DNA of 64,000 nt from Streptomyces sp. CB02058 (GTDB taxonomy: Bacteria > Actinomycetota > Actinomycetes > Streptomycetales > Streptomycetaceae). Of the stretch, positions 1-7,324 are shown piece after piece. The stretch's first letter is position 1, and each line of letters starts with the position of its first letter. The position numbers and the translations under genes are program-made. The notes below the pieces were generated by a model. That model saw only the letters and a list, made by a program, of their open reading frames with translations. It did not search any database and had not been told where the DNA came from. The DNA lies in the NCBI RefSeq assembly GCF_001905505.1, contig NZ_LIPG01000003.1, forward strand, positions 992,001-1,056,000, in the 5' to 3' direction.

Positions 1-1
1 C

Positions 2-490
2 TTCGGTACCGGTGCCGCCGACGCGGTGCGACGGACCGACTCCTTCCCGCACGTGGCGGACGTGATGGTCAACTCGATGTACGACCCGGAGACCGGCCGG
101 GTGCACGCCTTCGAGGAGCAGATCGGCTCGCACGGCGGGCTCGGCGGCGCGCAGTCCCGGCCGTTCCTGCTGTGGCCGCGCACGCTCACGGACCCGATGG
201 ACGTCGTGGCGGCGGACGTTCCGGGGGTACCGGCCACCGCGGGGCCGGTCGGGGCGGAGGCGGTGCACCGGGTGCTGGCGCACTGGCTGCGGGAGCTCTC
301 GGGTCCCCAGGTGCCGCTGCGGCAAGAGGGCTTCGCGGGGTCGGTGCGGGCGGACGAACGCTTCCCGGAGACGACCGCTCCGGACGGTTACGTCCGTCTC
401 ACCGGAGCCGACCACGACCGAAGCGACCACGGCCGAAGCGACCCCGGCGTGCCCGACTCCGGCGACGCCGTCCCCGGCGCGCGCGGCTGA
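2..490 (+). CDS. Phosphodiesterase/alkaline-phosphatase-like protein, C-terminal fragment
   Basis: This reading frame is open from the first bases of the window, so the start lies upstream. A GTG at 26 is probably internal. The visible part reads ADVMVNSMYDP, then EEQIGSHGGLGG and PFLLWP. From memory, this resembles the C-terminal end of Streptomyces membrane proteins of the alkaline-phosphatase/nucleotide-pyrophosphatase superfamily, where a late Gly-Ser-His segment contributes to the metal site. The last 30 or so residues are a charged Asp/Arg/Ser-rich tail (DHDRSDHGRSDPG), probably disordered. It converges on the LacI-type regulator gene with about 30 bp between stops. The family assignment is moderate because the catalytic N-terminal part is not visible. 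Confidence 0.5.
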   Translation, partial: FGTGAADAVRRTDSFPHVADVMVNSMYDPETGRVHAFEEQIGSHGGLGGAQSRPFLLWPRTLTDPMDVVAADVPGVPATAGPVGAEAVHRVLAHWLRELSGPQVPLRQEGFAGSVRADERFPETTAPDGYVRLTGADHDRSDHGRSDPGVPDSGDAVPGARG

Positions 491-520
491 CGGCCCCTGG
501 GCACGAGCCCCCGGCAGAAG

Positions 521-1573
521 TCAGGCCGACTCGCGTCGTACCAGCGTCGGATGGAAGACCACCGACGGCTCGGGCAGACCGGGACGGCCGATCTGCTTCA
601 GGAGGAGCCGGGCCATCTCGGAGGCCATCTCCTCCACCGGCTGCCGCACGGTCGTCAGCGGCGGATCGCAGGCCACCGCCGCGTTGCTGTCGTCGAATCC
701 CACCACCGCGACATCCCCGGGCACGTCCCTGCCCGCACGCAGCAGCACCGGCAGGGCACCCAGCGCCATCAGGTCCGAGGCGACGAACACCGCGTCCAGA
801 TCGGGCCGTTCGCGCAGCAGCTGCCGCATCGCCGAGGCCCCGCCCGAGTGCGTGAAGCCACCCTCGGCGGTCGCCACGTCGCCGATCCCGTGCTGCTCCA
901 GCGCGTCCAGGAAACCGGTCAGCCGCACCTGCCCGGCGGGCATGTCCTGCGGGCCCGTGATCGTCCCGATGCGCCGGCGCCCCAGCGCGGCCAGATGGTC
1001 GGCCGCCATCTGCGCCCCGGCCCGCTGGTCGGCCTCGACATAGGTGAGCGGAGAGGGCTTGCGGGGGCGGCCGGCCAGCACGGCGGGCAGCCGGGTGTCG
1101 TGCAGCAGACCGGGCAGTGGATCATCGGCGTGGGAGGAGATCAGCACCACCCCGTCGACATGCCCCTGGCGCAGATACGACAGCAGCTGATTGCGCGAGG
1201 CCTCGTCGTCGGCCAGCATCAGGACCATCTGGATCCCGGCGGGGCGCAGCACGTCCATCAGCCCGCCGACCACGCGCCCGAAGTGCGGGTCGGAGAACAT
1301 CCGGCCTATGAACGGCTCGGAGACGGGGCGCCGTTCACGCTCGGACACCACCAGGGCGATCGAGTCCGTCCGCCGCGTCACCAGCGAGCGCGCCGCACGG
1401 TTGGGGACGTAGCCCGTGGTGGCCACCGCCTCCTCCACGACCCGCCGCAGCGCCGGGTCCACCGTCGTCGCACCGTTGATCACCCGGGACACGGTGGCCC
1501 GCGAGACACCCGCCACCGCGGCGACGTCCTCCAGGGTGGCGGGGCGTGCGGGCGGCGAGACATCGGCAGTCAT
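521..1573 (-). CDS. LacI-family transcriptional regulator
   Basis: This is a 350-residue LacI/GalR repressor. Its N-terminal helix-turn-helix (TLEDVAAVAGVSRATVSRVING, residues about 12-33) is followed by the hinge helix and a periplasmic-binding-protein-like effector domain (SIALVVSE, then GVVLISSHADD, GFLDALEQHGI and VVGFDDSNAA). ATG at 1573 was chosen because it places the helix-turn-helix at the usual distance from the N-terminus; an upstream in-frame start would add 30 Arg/Cys-rich residues. The gene begins 8 bp after the DUF305 lipoprotein gene, so the two are probably co-transcribed. Two palindromes with the CG-centred architecture of LacI-family operators lie at the head of this gene set (3271-3284 and 3381-3392). 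This suggests autoregulation in response to a sugar; the ligand is unknown. Confidence 0.93.
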   Translation of the reverse strand: MTADVSPPARPATLEDVAAVAGVSRATVSRVINGATTVDPALRRVVEEAVATTGYVPNRAARSLVTRRTDSIALVVSERERRPVSEPFIGRMFSDPHFGRVVGGLMDVLRPAGIQMVLMLADDEASRNQLLSYLRQGHVDGVVLISSHADDPLPGLLHDTRLPAVLAGRPRKPSPLTYVEADQRAGAQMAADHLAALGRRRIGTITGPQDMPAGQVRLTGFLDALEQHGIGDVATAEGGFTHSGGASAMRQLLRERPDLDAVFVASDLMALGALPVLLRAGRDVPGDVAVVGFDDSNAAVACDPPLTTVRQPVEEMASEMARLLLKQIGRPGLPEPSVVFHPTLVRRESA

Positions 1574-1580
1574 GCAGTCT

Positions 1581-2186
1581 TTATACCGGGTGATCCGACC
1601 CGCACGCGAAGGGTTCCGGCACGTCAGCGGCCTTGCCCGCGCACAGGCCGGCCACCTGCTCACCGCGCGCCGTCACGAGCTCCCGGGCCCGCGATCTGGC
1701 CTCCGCGGCGCTGCCCGCCGAGGACTCGGACCGCGAGACCTGCGCCGACTGGCGCAGATGGTCGTGGATCTGCGTCACGAGCAGCCGGTCGAAGGCGGCT
1801 CCCCGGGCCGCTCGGGCGCGTACGAGATCCTCGGCCGTCACCATCCCGGGCATGTCGTGCCCCTTGTGCACATCGGTGTCCGGCAGCCCCATCCGGTCCC
1901 GCAGCGCTCGTAACGAGGCCAGTTCGGTGGCATGGGCACTGTGCAGCCGGGCCGCCCAGGAACGCAGGCCCGGCCCGGTGGCCTTCCGCGCCGCGAGGTC
2001 CAGCAGGGCCATGGCCTGCTCGTCCATCGGGATCATCAGCTGGACCCACGCGGAGTCGGTCGGGTCCGCGGAAGGAGCGCCGGACGGTTCCGCGCGCGGG
2101 CTCTCCGGCTTCTCCCCTCCCTCCGGGGAGCAGGCGGTCAGCAGGGCGAACAGGAGGACCACGGCCGTGGTGCGACGAGCCGGCAT
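1581..2186 (-). CDS. DUF305-family lipoprotein
   Basis: The predicted 201-residue protein starts MPARRTTAVVLLFALLTAC, a lipoprotein signal peptide with lipobox LTAC and Cys19 as the lipidation site. The mature part is helical: MIPMDEQAMALLDLAA followed by ARLHSAHATELASLRALRDRMG and a KGHDMPGM segment. This is the layout of DUF305, a ferritin-like four-helix family. The usual adjacent His-His pair of the family appears as Met-Asp here, so a metal role is uncertain. ATG at 2186 was preferred over a start at 2261 because it places the signal peptide at the N-terminus. It follows the DUF1996 gene by about 84 bp and precedes the LacI gene by 7 bp on the same strand. Confidence 0.8.
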   Translation of the reverse strand: MPARRTTAVVLLFALLTACSPEGGEKPESPRAEPSGAPSADPTDSAWVQLMIPMDEQAMALLDLAARKATGPGLRSWAARLHSAHATELASLRALRDRMGLPDTDVHKGHDMPGMVTAEDLVRARAARGAAFDRLLVTQIHDHLRQSAQVSRSESSAGSAAEARSRARELVTARGEQVAGLCAGKAADVPEPFACGSDHPV

Positions 2187-2270
2187 CGGAAGGAGCTCCT
2201 TGCTCCCGGGGCGCCCGCCCGGGCCGCTCGGACCTGGACGGGCGCCTGTGGAAAGGGTCATGACGAAACG

Positions 2271-3206
2271 TCAGGGAGTGCCGTCCGCGCCGCACTTGAT
2301 GATCGCGTTGATGCAGTCACGGACCCGCTGCGCCATCTCCGCCTCGGGCCATACGTTGAAGAAGTCCCCGTGCATCGTGTATCCGCGCCCCGACGCCAGC
2401 CGGAAGCGGGCCGGATCACCGTTGACCGGATAGCGCAGGACCTGCCGCAGTTTGGGGACCGGGACGGGGTGGGTCGACGGGCAGGCGCCACCCACGGGAT
2501 AGGCCATGTGGCTCTTGTGGTCGGCCGAATCCAGGTCCTTGCCGTTCCAGCACTGGGGGAAGTCCAGATAGCTCTCCATCATGGAGCCCGGCGGGCAGTT
2601 GACGAAGTCGTGGGACGGATCGACCTCGCCGTGGTGCAGGCACGACCATCGGGAGATGGTGTTGTCGCCGGGGCCGGTCGCCTTCGCGTTGCCCGCGACG
2701 ATCCGCAGTCCCCGGGGGAACGGCTTGATGGTGCGGATGATGTCGTCCCGCACGCCTTCGCCGAGGTAGTAGAACGTCGTGCCGGTCGGCTCCACCTCCC
2801 TGTCGCCGTCGTACAGGGTGGGGACCCAGTAGGCGGAGAGGTCGGTCACGGGCGCGCAGCTGGTGCCGGCCTTCTCCAGGGACGTCAGATCCGAGTGGGC
2901 GTCGGTGGAGTCGTTGCCGAAGAAGCTGTGCATGTGCGAGGCGCCGGGCAGGTTGGGCAGGACGATCGGGTCGTCGGGCTTCCGGTGCGTGTAGGGGCAC
3001 TCGGCGAGGAACTCGGCGACCCGGACCACGTCGGCCGCGGCCTTCGGTCCGCTCTCCGCGGCCCGGTCGCCGGCCGCGTTGCCCGCGGTGGCCTGGATGA
3101 GGGACAGGGTGAGCGCGGCGGCGGCGAGCCCCGCGATGCGACAGCGCCAGGACGGCAGGGATCTGCGCCGGTCGTGGCCCGTCGTGCGTCGTCTGAGGAA
3201 GAGCAC
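2271..3206 (-). CDS. Secreted DUF1996-domain protein
   Basis: This 311-residue protein starts at GTG 3206 with a well-placed AGGAG ribosome site 8 bp upstream. A twin-arginine-rich N-terminus (RRRTTGHDRRR) and a hydrophobic segment (IAGLAAAALTLSLIQA) form a signal peptide, so the product is exported. The mature part carries hallmarks of DUF1996: SHMHSFFGND, CSAYWVPTLY-like SAYWVPTLYDGD, FPQCWNGKDLD and SHMAYP. The function of this family is not established; members occur in fungi and actinobacteria and are often extracellular. A strong promoter (-35 TTGACA, -10 TACGTT, 17-bp spacer) with a palindromic operator at its start point lies upstream, so LacI-type repression is likely. Confidence 0.88.
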   Translation of the reverse strand: MLFLRRRTTGHDRRRSLPSWRCRIAGLAAAALTLSLIQATAGNAAGDRAAESGPKAAADVVRVAEFLAECPYTHRKPDDPIVLPNLPGASHMHSFFGNDSTDAHSDLTSLEKAGTSCAPVTDLSAYWVPTLYDGDREVEPTGTTFYYLGEGVRDDIIRTIKPFPRGLRIVAGNAKATGPGDNTISRWSCLHHGEVDPSHDFVNCPPGSMMESYLDFPQCWNGKDLDSADHKSHMAYPVGGACPSTHPVPVPKLRQVLRYPVNGDPARFRLASGRGYTMHGDFFNVWPEAEMAQRVRDCINAIIKCGADGTP

Positions 3207-3270
3207 GGCACTCCTGTTCTGAGGAAGTGGGGTTCCTTCGGTTGCCTCGGCCGGTGCCCCGACCGAAGTG

Positions 3271-3284
3271 AGAGAGCGCTCTCT
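3271..3284. promoter_or_regulatory. LacI-type palindromic operator O1
   Basis: AGAGAGCGCTCTCT is a perfect 14-bp palindrome with a central CG, the architecture of LacI/GalR-family operators. It lies about 6 bp downstream of the -10 box of the DUF1996 promoter, so binding would overlap the transcription start and repress. Confidence 0.75.
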
Positions 3285-3289
3285 TCGAG

Positions 3290-3318
3290 AACGTAGAAGT
3301 GTGACGCAAGCATGTCAA
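3290..3318 (-). promoter_or_regulatory. Promoter of the DUF1996-DUF305-LacI gene set
   Basis: Read on the minus strand, TTGACA (3318-3313) is followed after exactly 17 bp by TACGTT (3295-3290). This is a near-consensus vegetative promoter. Operator O1 follows immediately. Confidence 0.75.
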
Positions 3319-3380
3319 GACTTCGCGTCGCACCCTCAATTACCTGCTGGATAAACCGAGTTGCGGATGGCTGATCATGG

Positions 3381-3392
3381 GAGAGCGCTCTC
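3381..3392. promoter_or_regulatory. LacI-type palindromic operator O2
   Basis: GAGAGCGCTCTC is a perfect 12-bp palindrome with the same core as O1. The two centres are 109 bp apart and flank the promoter, a spacing that would allow looping or an auxiliary role. It also lies about 60 bp upstream of the DNA ligase start and could affect that gene. Confidence 0.65.
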
Positions 3393-3454
3393 TCATGCAC
3401 GTTGCGAAACGGGACCGGAGGGCATTGTCAGTGGTGGGCGGCAGGATGGTGGTC

Positions 3455-5563
3455 ATGACGACGAACTCAGTTGGTGCGCTCGCCGATACCGCCGCCTACG
3501 CCGCCGCGGTGGACGAGGCGAAGCGTGCCGCCGCCGCGTACTACACCGCAGGTGAGAGCACGCTCGACGACGATGCGTACGACCGCCTGGTGCGCGGGAT
3601 CGCGGCCTACGAGCAGGAGCATCCGGAGGAGGTGCTGGACGCCTCTCCGACCGGGAAGGTCGCGGGCGGGGCGGCGACGGGCGACGTTCCGCACACCGTG
3701 CCGATGCTGTCGCTGGACAATGTCTTCTCCGCCGAGCAGTTCGTCACCTGGACAGCCTCCGTGGAGCGCAGGATCGGCAGACCCGTCGCCTCCTGGAGCG
3801 TGGAGCCCAAGCTCGACGGTCTGGCGGTCGCCGCGCGCTATCGGCGGGGCCGGCTGGACCAGTTGATCACCCGCGGCGACGGGACGGCCGGGGAGGACGT
3901 CTCGCACGCCATCGGGACGGTGCTCGGCCTGCCCGAGCGGCTCGGTGCCCCGGAGACCCTGGAGGTGCGCGGCGAGATCCTCATGACCAACGAGCAGTTC
4001 GAGCAGGCCAACACGGTGCGCACCGGGCACGGCGCCGCACCCTTCGCCAATCCGCGGAACGGCGCGGCGGGCACCCTCAGGGCCAAGGACCGTCCGTATC
4101 GCGTGGAGATGACCTTCTTCGCGTACGGAGCGCTCGCGCTGCCCGACTCCGGTGAGCTGGCCGAGGCCCTGGCCGGACTCCCGCACAGCGAGGTCCTGGA
4201 GCGCGTCGCCGGGCTCGGTGTGCACACCGCCGCGGACACGGCGGTCGCCCCGCGCGTGGTCACCACGGCCGAGGAGGTGCAGGCCGGTGTCGAGGAGATC
4301 GCCGCCCTGCGCGCCTCGCTGCCGTTCGGGATAGACGGCATCGTGATCAAGGCGGACCTGGCGGCCGACCAGCGCGACGCGGGGTCCGGGACCAGGGCTC
4401 CGCGTTGGGCCATCGCGTACAAGCTGCCCGCGGTGGAGAAGGTCACCCGGCTGTTGGGTGTCGAGTGGAACGTCGGCAGGACCGGCATCATCGCGCCGCG
4501 CGCCGTCCTGGAGCCCGTCGAGATCGACGGATCGACCGTCAGCTACGCCACGCTCCACAACCCGGCCGACATCACCCGCCGTGATCTGCGCCTGGGCGAC
4601 CAGGTGATGGTCTACAAGGCGGGCGACATCATCCCGCGCATCGAGGCGCCCGTCGCGCATCTGCGGACCGGTGACGAGAAGCCGGTCGAATTCCCCGAGG
4701 TCTGCCCCCAGTGCGGCTCGGAGATCGACATGAGCGAGCAGCGCTGGCGCTGTACACGAGGGCGGGACTGCCGCCTGGTCGCCTCCGTCGCGTACGCGGC
4801 CGGACGCGACCAGCTGGACATCGAGGGACTCGGCGCCACCCGGGTCGTCCAGCTCGTGGACGCGGGTCTCGTCCAGGACTTCGCCGACCTCTTCACGCTG
4901 GAGCGGGAGCAGCTGCTCACCTTGGAGAGGATGGGGGAGACCTCCACCGACAATCTGCTGGCTGCCATCGACATCGCCAGGACCCGCCCGTTGTCCCGGG
5001 TCTTCTGCGCCCTCGGGGTGCGGGGCACGGGCCGCTCGATGTCCCGCCGGATCGCGCGCTACTTCGCCTCGATGGACCGTATCGTCGCGGCCGACGCGGA
5101 GGAGCTGCAGCGGGTCGACGGCATAGGCAAGGAGAAGGCCGCAGGTGTCGTCGCGGAGCTGGTGGAGCTGGCGCCGCTGATCGCCAAGCTCGTGGCCGCC
5201 GGAGTCTCCATGACGGAGCCCAACGCGACCCCGCCGCCGGAGCCCGGTGCCGAGCCCGAGCCCGGTGCGGACGCTCCGGGGGGCGGACAGCCGGCGGACG
5301 GCCTGCCGCTCGGCGGAATGACCGTGGTGGTCACCGGCGCGATGACGGGTGTCCTGGAGAAGCTCTCGCGCAATCAGATGAACGAGCTGATCGAGCGGGC
5401 CGGAGGGAAGTCGTCCTCCAGCGTCTCCAAGCGCACGAGCCTGCTCGTCGCGGGCGAGAAGGCAGGATCGAAGCGTGCCAAGGCGGAGGACCTGGAGATC
5501 AGGATCGCCACGCCCGAGGAGTTCGCGGAGCTCGTGGAGGCCTATCTGACACAGGAGGCGTGA
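3455..5563 (+). CDS. ligA: NAD-dependent DNA ligase
   Basis: This 702-residue protein has the full LigA layout. It opens with an NAD-binding Ia region, then the adenylation motif KLDG with nucleophile Lys119. Next come an OB fold, a four-Cys zinc finger (CPQCG then CTRGRDC, about residues 416-440), helix-hairpin-helix repeats (RVDGIGKEKAAG) and a C-terminal BRCT domain (MTVVVTGAMTG to ATPEEFAELV). A proline/glutamate-rich linker (PPPEPGAEPEPGADAPG) separates the hairpins from BRCT. ATG 3455 is chosen because an AGGA lies about 10 bp upstream; ATG 3377 would start inside operator O2. The enzyme seals DNA nicks using NAD+. Streptomyces often carry more than one such ligase, so this may be the housekeeping copy or an accessory one. 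Confidence 0.95.
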   Translation: MTTNSVGALADTAAYAAAVDEAKRAAAAYYTAGESTLDDDAYDRLVRGIAAYEQEHPEEVLDASPTGKVAGGAATGDVPHTVPMLSLDNVFSAEQFVTWTASVERRIGRPVASWSVEPKLDGLAVAARYRRGRLDQLITRGDGTAGEDVSHAIGTVLGLPERLGAPETLEVRGEILMTNEQFEQANTVRTGHGAAPFANPRNGAAGTLRAKDRPYRVEMTFFAYGALALPDSGELAEALAGLPHSEVLERVAGLGVHTAADTAVAPRVVTTAEEVQAGVEEIAALRASLPFGIDGIVIKADLAADQRDAGSGTRAPRWAIAYKLPAVEKVTRLLGVEWNVGRTGIIAPRAVLEPVEIDGSTVSYATLHNPADITRRDLRLGDQVMVYKAGDIIPRIEAPVAHLRTGDEKPVEFPEVCPQCGSEIDMSEQRWRCTRGRDCRLVASVAYAAGRDQLDIEGLGATRVVQLVDAGLVQDFADLFTLEREQLLTLERMGETSTDNLLAAIDIARTRPLSRVFCALGVRGTGRSMSRRIARYFASMDRIVAADAEELQRVDGIGKEKAAGVVAELVELAPLIAKLVAAGVSMTEPNATPPPEPGAEPEPGADAPGGGQPADGLPLGGMTVVVTGAMTGVLEKLSRNQMNELIERAGGKSSSSVSKRTSLLVAGEKAGSKRAKAEDLEIRIATPEEFAELVEAYLTQEA

Positions 5564-5719
5564 ACGGTACACACAGAGGTGGGCCTTGGAATCGTAGAGG
5601 GCTGGCGTTTATATGTCCCGTATTGCATAGTGAGGGCTCGGACTGGCCTCATTATCCGGGGTTGGCGTGGCGGTAAGTGGTGCATGGCCGCAGCGGCGGG
5701 CGCCGGAGGGTGAGGGGCG

Positions 5720-6544
5720 ATGCGGTCTCCACGGGACGGCCGACGGCGCGGCCGGCCGGTCCTCGCGCGACGGGACGCACACGCCGGTGCGGCGCGCGGG
5801 GTGGCCATCGACCTGGGCAGTTCCGGGGCCCGCGCCTGGGTTCCGGGCCGGGGACTCGTCCCCGGCCCGGCGGGCTGGGACGACGGCACCGGCCGGCCGG
5901 TCCGGCGGGGACGCATCGTCGACGCGGACTCCTGCGCACGACTGCTCGGCCGCCTCGCGGACACCGCACTGGGGGCCCACCGGCAGGACAGCGTGATCGT
6001 CCTCAGCCATCCCGTGCTGGCCGGACCCGCGCACCGTGCTCTGGCGAGAGAACTCCTCGCCGCACTGGGCCCGTCCGGTGTCCTGGTCCTCAACAGCGCC
6101 AGTGCCGCCGCCGCGTGCGCCGGGCCGAAGGACGGCGGCCCGGTGCTCGTCGTCGACCTGGGCGCCGAACTGACCGAAGTGGCCCTGCTCGTGGACACGG
6201 TGGTCGTCGACGCCCGCCAGGCCGAGACGGGGCTGAGCGACCTCGGCCCGGAGTCCCTGCCCGCCGCACTCGTCCGGAACGTCTTCGATATGGTCACGTC
6301 CATGTGGCGCGAGGACAGAGACGGCGCGGTACGCGGGGCGCTCCGCCGAGGCCCCGTGCTCACCGGCGGGGGAGCACTGCGAGCCGACGTGACCGAGCGC
6401 ATCGCTGAGACCCTCGGTGTCCCCGTCCGCGTCGACGAAGACCCCTCGACCGCTGTCGTACGGGGTGCCGGGCTCATCCTGGACTCCGTCCTGCGCCCCG
6501 GTGGCGCGGGCGCGGTGCCCTTCGTCCCGGCCCGGCCGAGGTGA
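5720..6544 (+). CDS. Short MreB/Mbl-like actin-fold protein
   Basis: The 274-residue product has actin-like ATPase motifs. GVAIDLGSSGARAWVPG is the phosphate-1 loop, VLVVDLGAELTEVALL the phosphate-2 loop, and GPVLTGGGALRADVTERIAETLGVPVRV the adenosine motif. Genuine MreB is about 340 residues; here the middle is condensed. From memory, Streptomyces carry a short, divergent MreB-family paralogue besides MreB and Mbl, and this fits it. The role is probably in envelope or spore-wall morphogenesis but cannot be assigned from sequence. The following ORF starts at 6541 and overlaps it by 4 bp, so they are likely translationally coupled. Confidence 0.85.
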   Translation: MRSPRDGRRRGRPVLARRDAHAGAARGVAIDLGSSGARAWVPGRGLVPGPAGWDDGTGRPVRRGRIVDADSCARLLGRLADTALGAHRQDSVIVLSHPVLAGPAHRALARELLAALGPSGVLVLNSASAAAACAGPKDGGPVLVVDLGAELTEVALLVDTVVVDARQAETGLSDLGPESLPAALVRNVFDMVTSMWREDRDGAVRGALRRGPVLTGGGALRADVTERIAETLGVPVRVDEDPSTAVVRGAGLILDSVLRPGGAGAVPFVPARPR

Positions 6545-7224
6545 GCCGCCTCCCGGGGGCGCCCCTGGGGAACCCGCCCCCGCGCGGGCGGCCCGATGCG
6601 CTGCCGTACGTCCTCTCCGCACTGCTGCTCGCTGTCCTCACCCTGCTCGGCGGCACGCCCGCGGCTGCCGCCGCCGCGCTGCCTCCGGGCTCCACTTCTG
6701 CTTCTGGCCCGGGCCTGGGCGTACCTCCGGGCGTACCTCCGGCTGTTGCGTCCGCCGCGCTGCCTTCGGGCTCCCCTTCTGCTTCCCTCTTCGGCGCGGG
6801 CGCACGTCCGGCCGCGGCTGCCGCCGCGCTGCCTTCGGGTTCCAGCACTGCCGAGCTCCCCGCGTCCGCCTCCGTCACACACACCACTCCGCCCTCCGCT
6901 GCCGCCACGCAGGTCTCCGGTCTGCCCGACGCCGCGCGCTGGGCCGAGGCCGTTCCCGTACCGGGGCCGCGTGCGGGGGTGGATCGTCCGCATGGGCCGC
7001 TCCACGTCCCACCGCCCGGACACGGTGCCCTGCCGGCGTACGCGCCCGGCCTCCCCTTCCCGCGCGGTGCCGTCCCGGGCGCCGTGGGGGCCGCCCTTCT
7101 CGTGCGCGGCCGGATCACGGCGCTTCCCGGTGTGCGGGGCCCTCCCGGGGTGACGGCCGGTCAGCCGGCCCGTCACCGGTCCTGTTCCACAGACCTGTCG
7201 AACCGCCCGCGTCGGTCTCTCTGA
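6541..7224 (+). CDS. Low-complexity putative secreted protein
   Basis: This 227-residue ORF starts at a GTG overlapping the stop of the MreB-like gene. Its N-terminus has a basic stretch, then YVLSALLLAVLTLLGGTPAAAAA, a convincing signal peptide. The next 80 residues hold three imperfect copies of an Ala-rich unit (AAAALPPGS, ASAALPSGS, AAAALPSGS), encoded by a repeated GC-rich DNA unit. The rest is Pro/Gly-rich with no recognised domain. Other frames are also open here because of the composition, so the gene call rests on the coupled start and signal peptide. If it is not a gene, 6545-7324 holds nothing else I can support. Confidence 0.4.
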   Translation: MSRLPGAPLGNPPPRGRPDALPYVLSALLLAVLTLLGGTPAAAAAALPPGSTSASGPGLGVPPGVPPAVASAALPSGSPSASLFGAGARPAAAAAALPSGSSTAELPASASVTHTTPPSAAATQVSGLPDAARWAEAVPVPGPRAGVDRPHGPLHVPPPGHGALPAYAPGLPFPRGAVPGAVGAALLVRGRITALPGVRGPPGVTAGQPARHRSCSTDLSNRPRRSL

Positions 7225-7324
7225 GCCACGGCCCCGCCGGGTCCCGAATCCTCCGGGACCCGGTCTCTCCGGGGCCCCGCCTCCTTGAGTCCCGGGCGGA
7301 CGACGCCCACTCGAGGGGATACCC

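Noticed and set aside
6596..7153. A 185-codon frame overlapping the low-complexity secreted ORF
   Set aside because: It is a Leu/Arg/Pro-rich shadow of the repeat without a signal peptide arrangement or coupled start.
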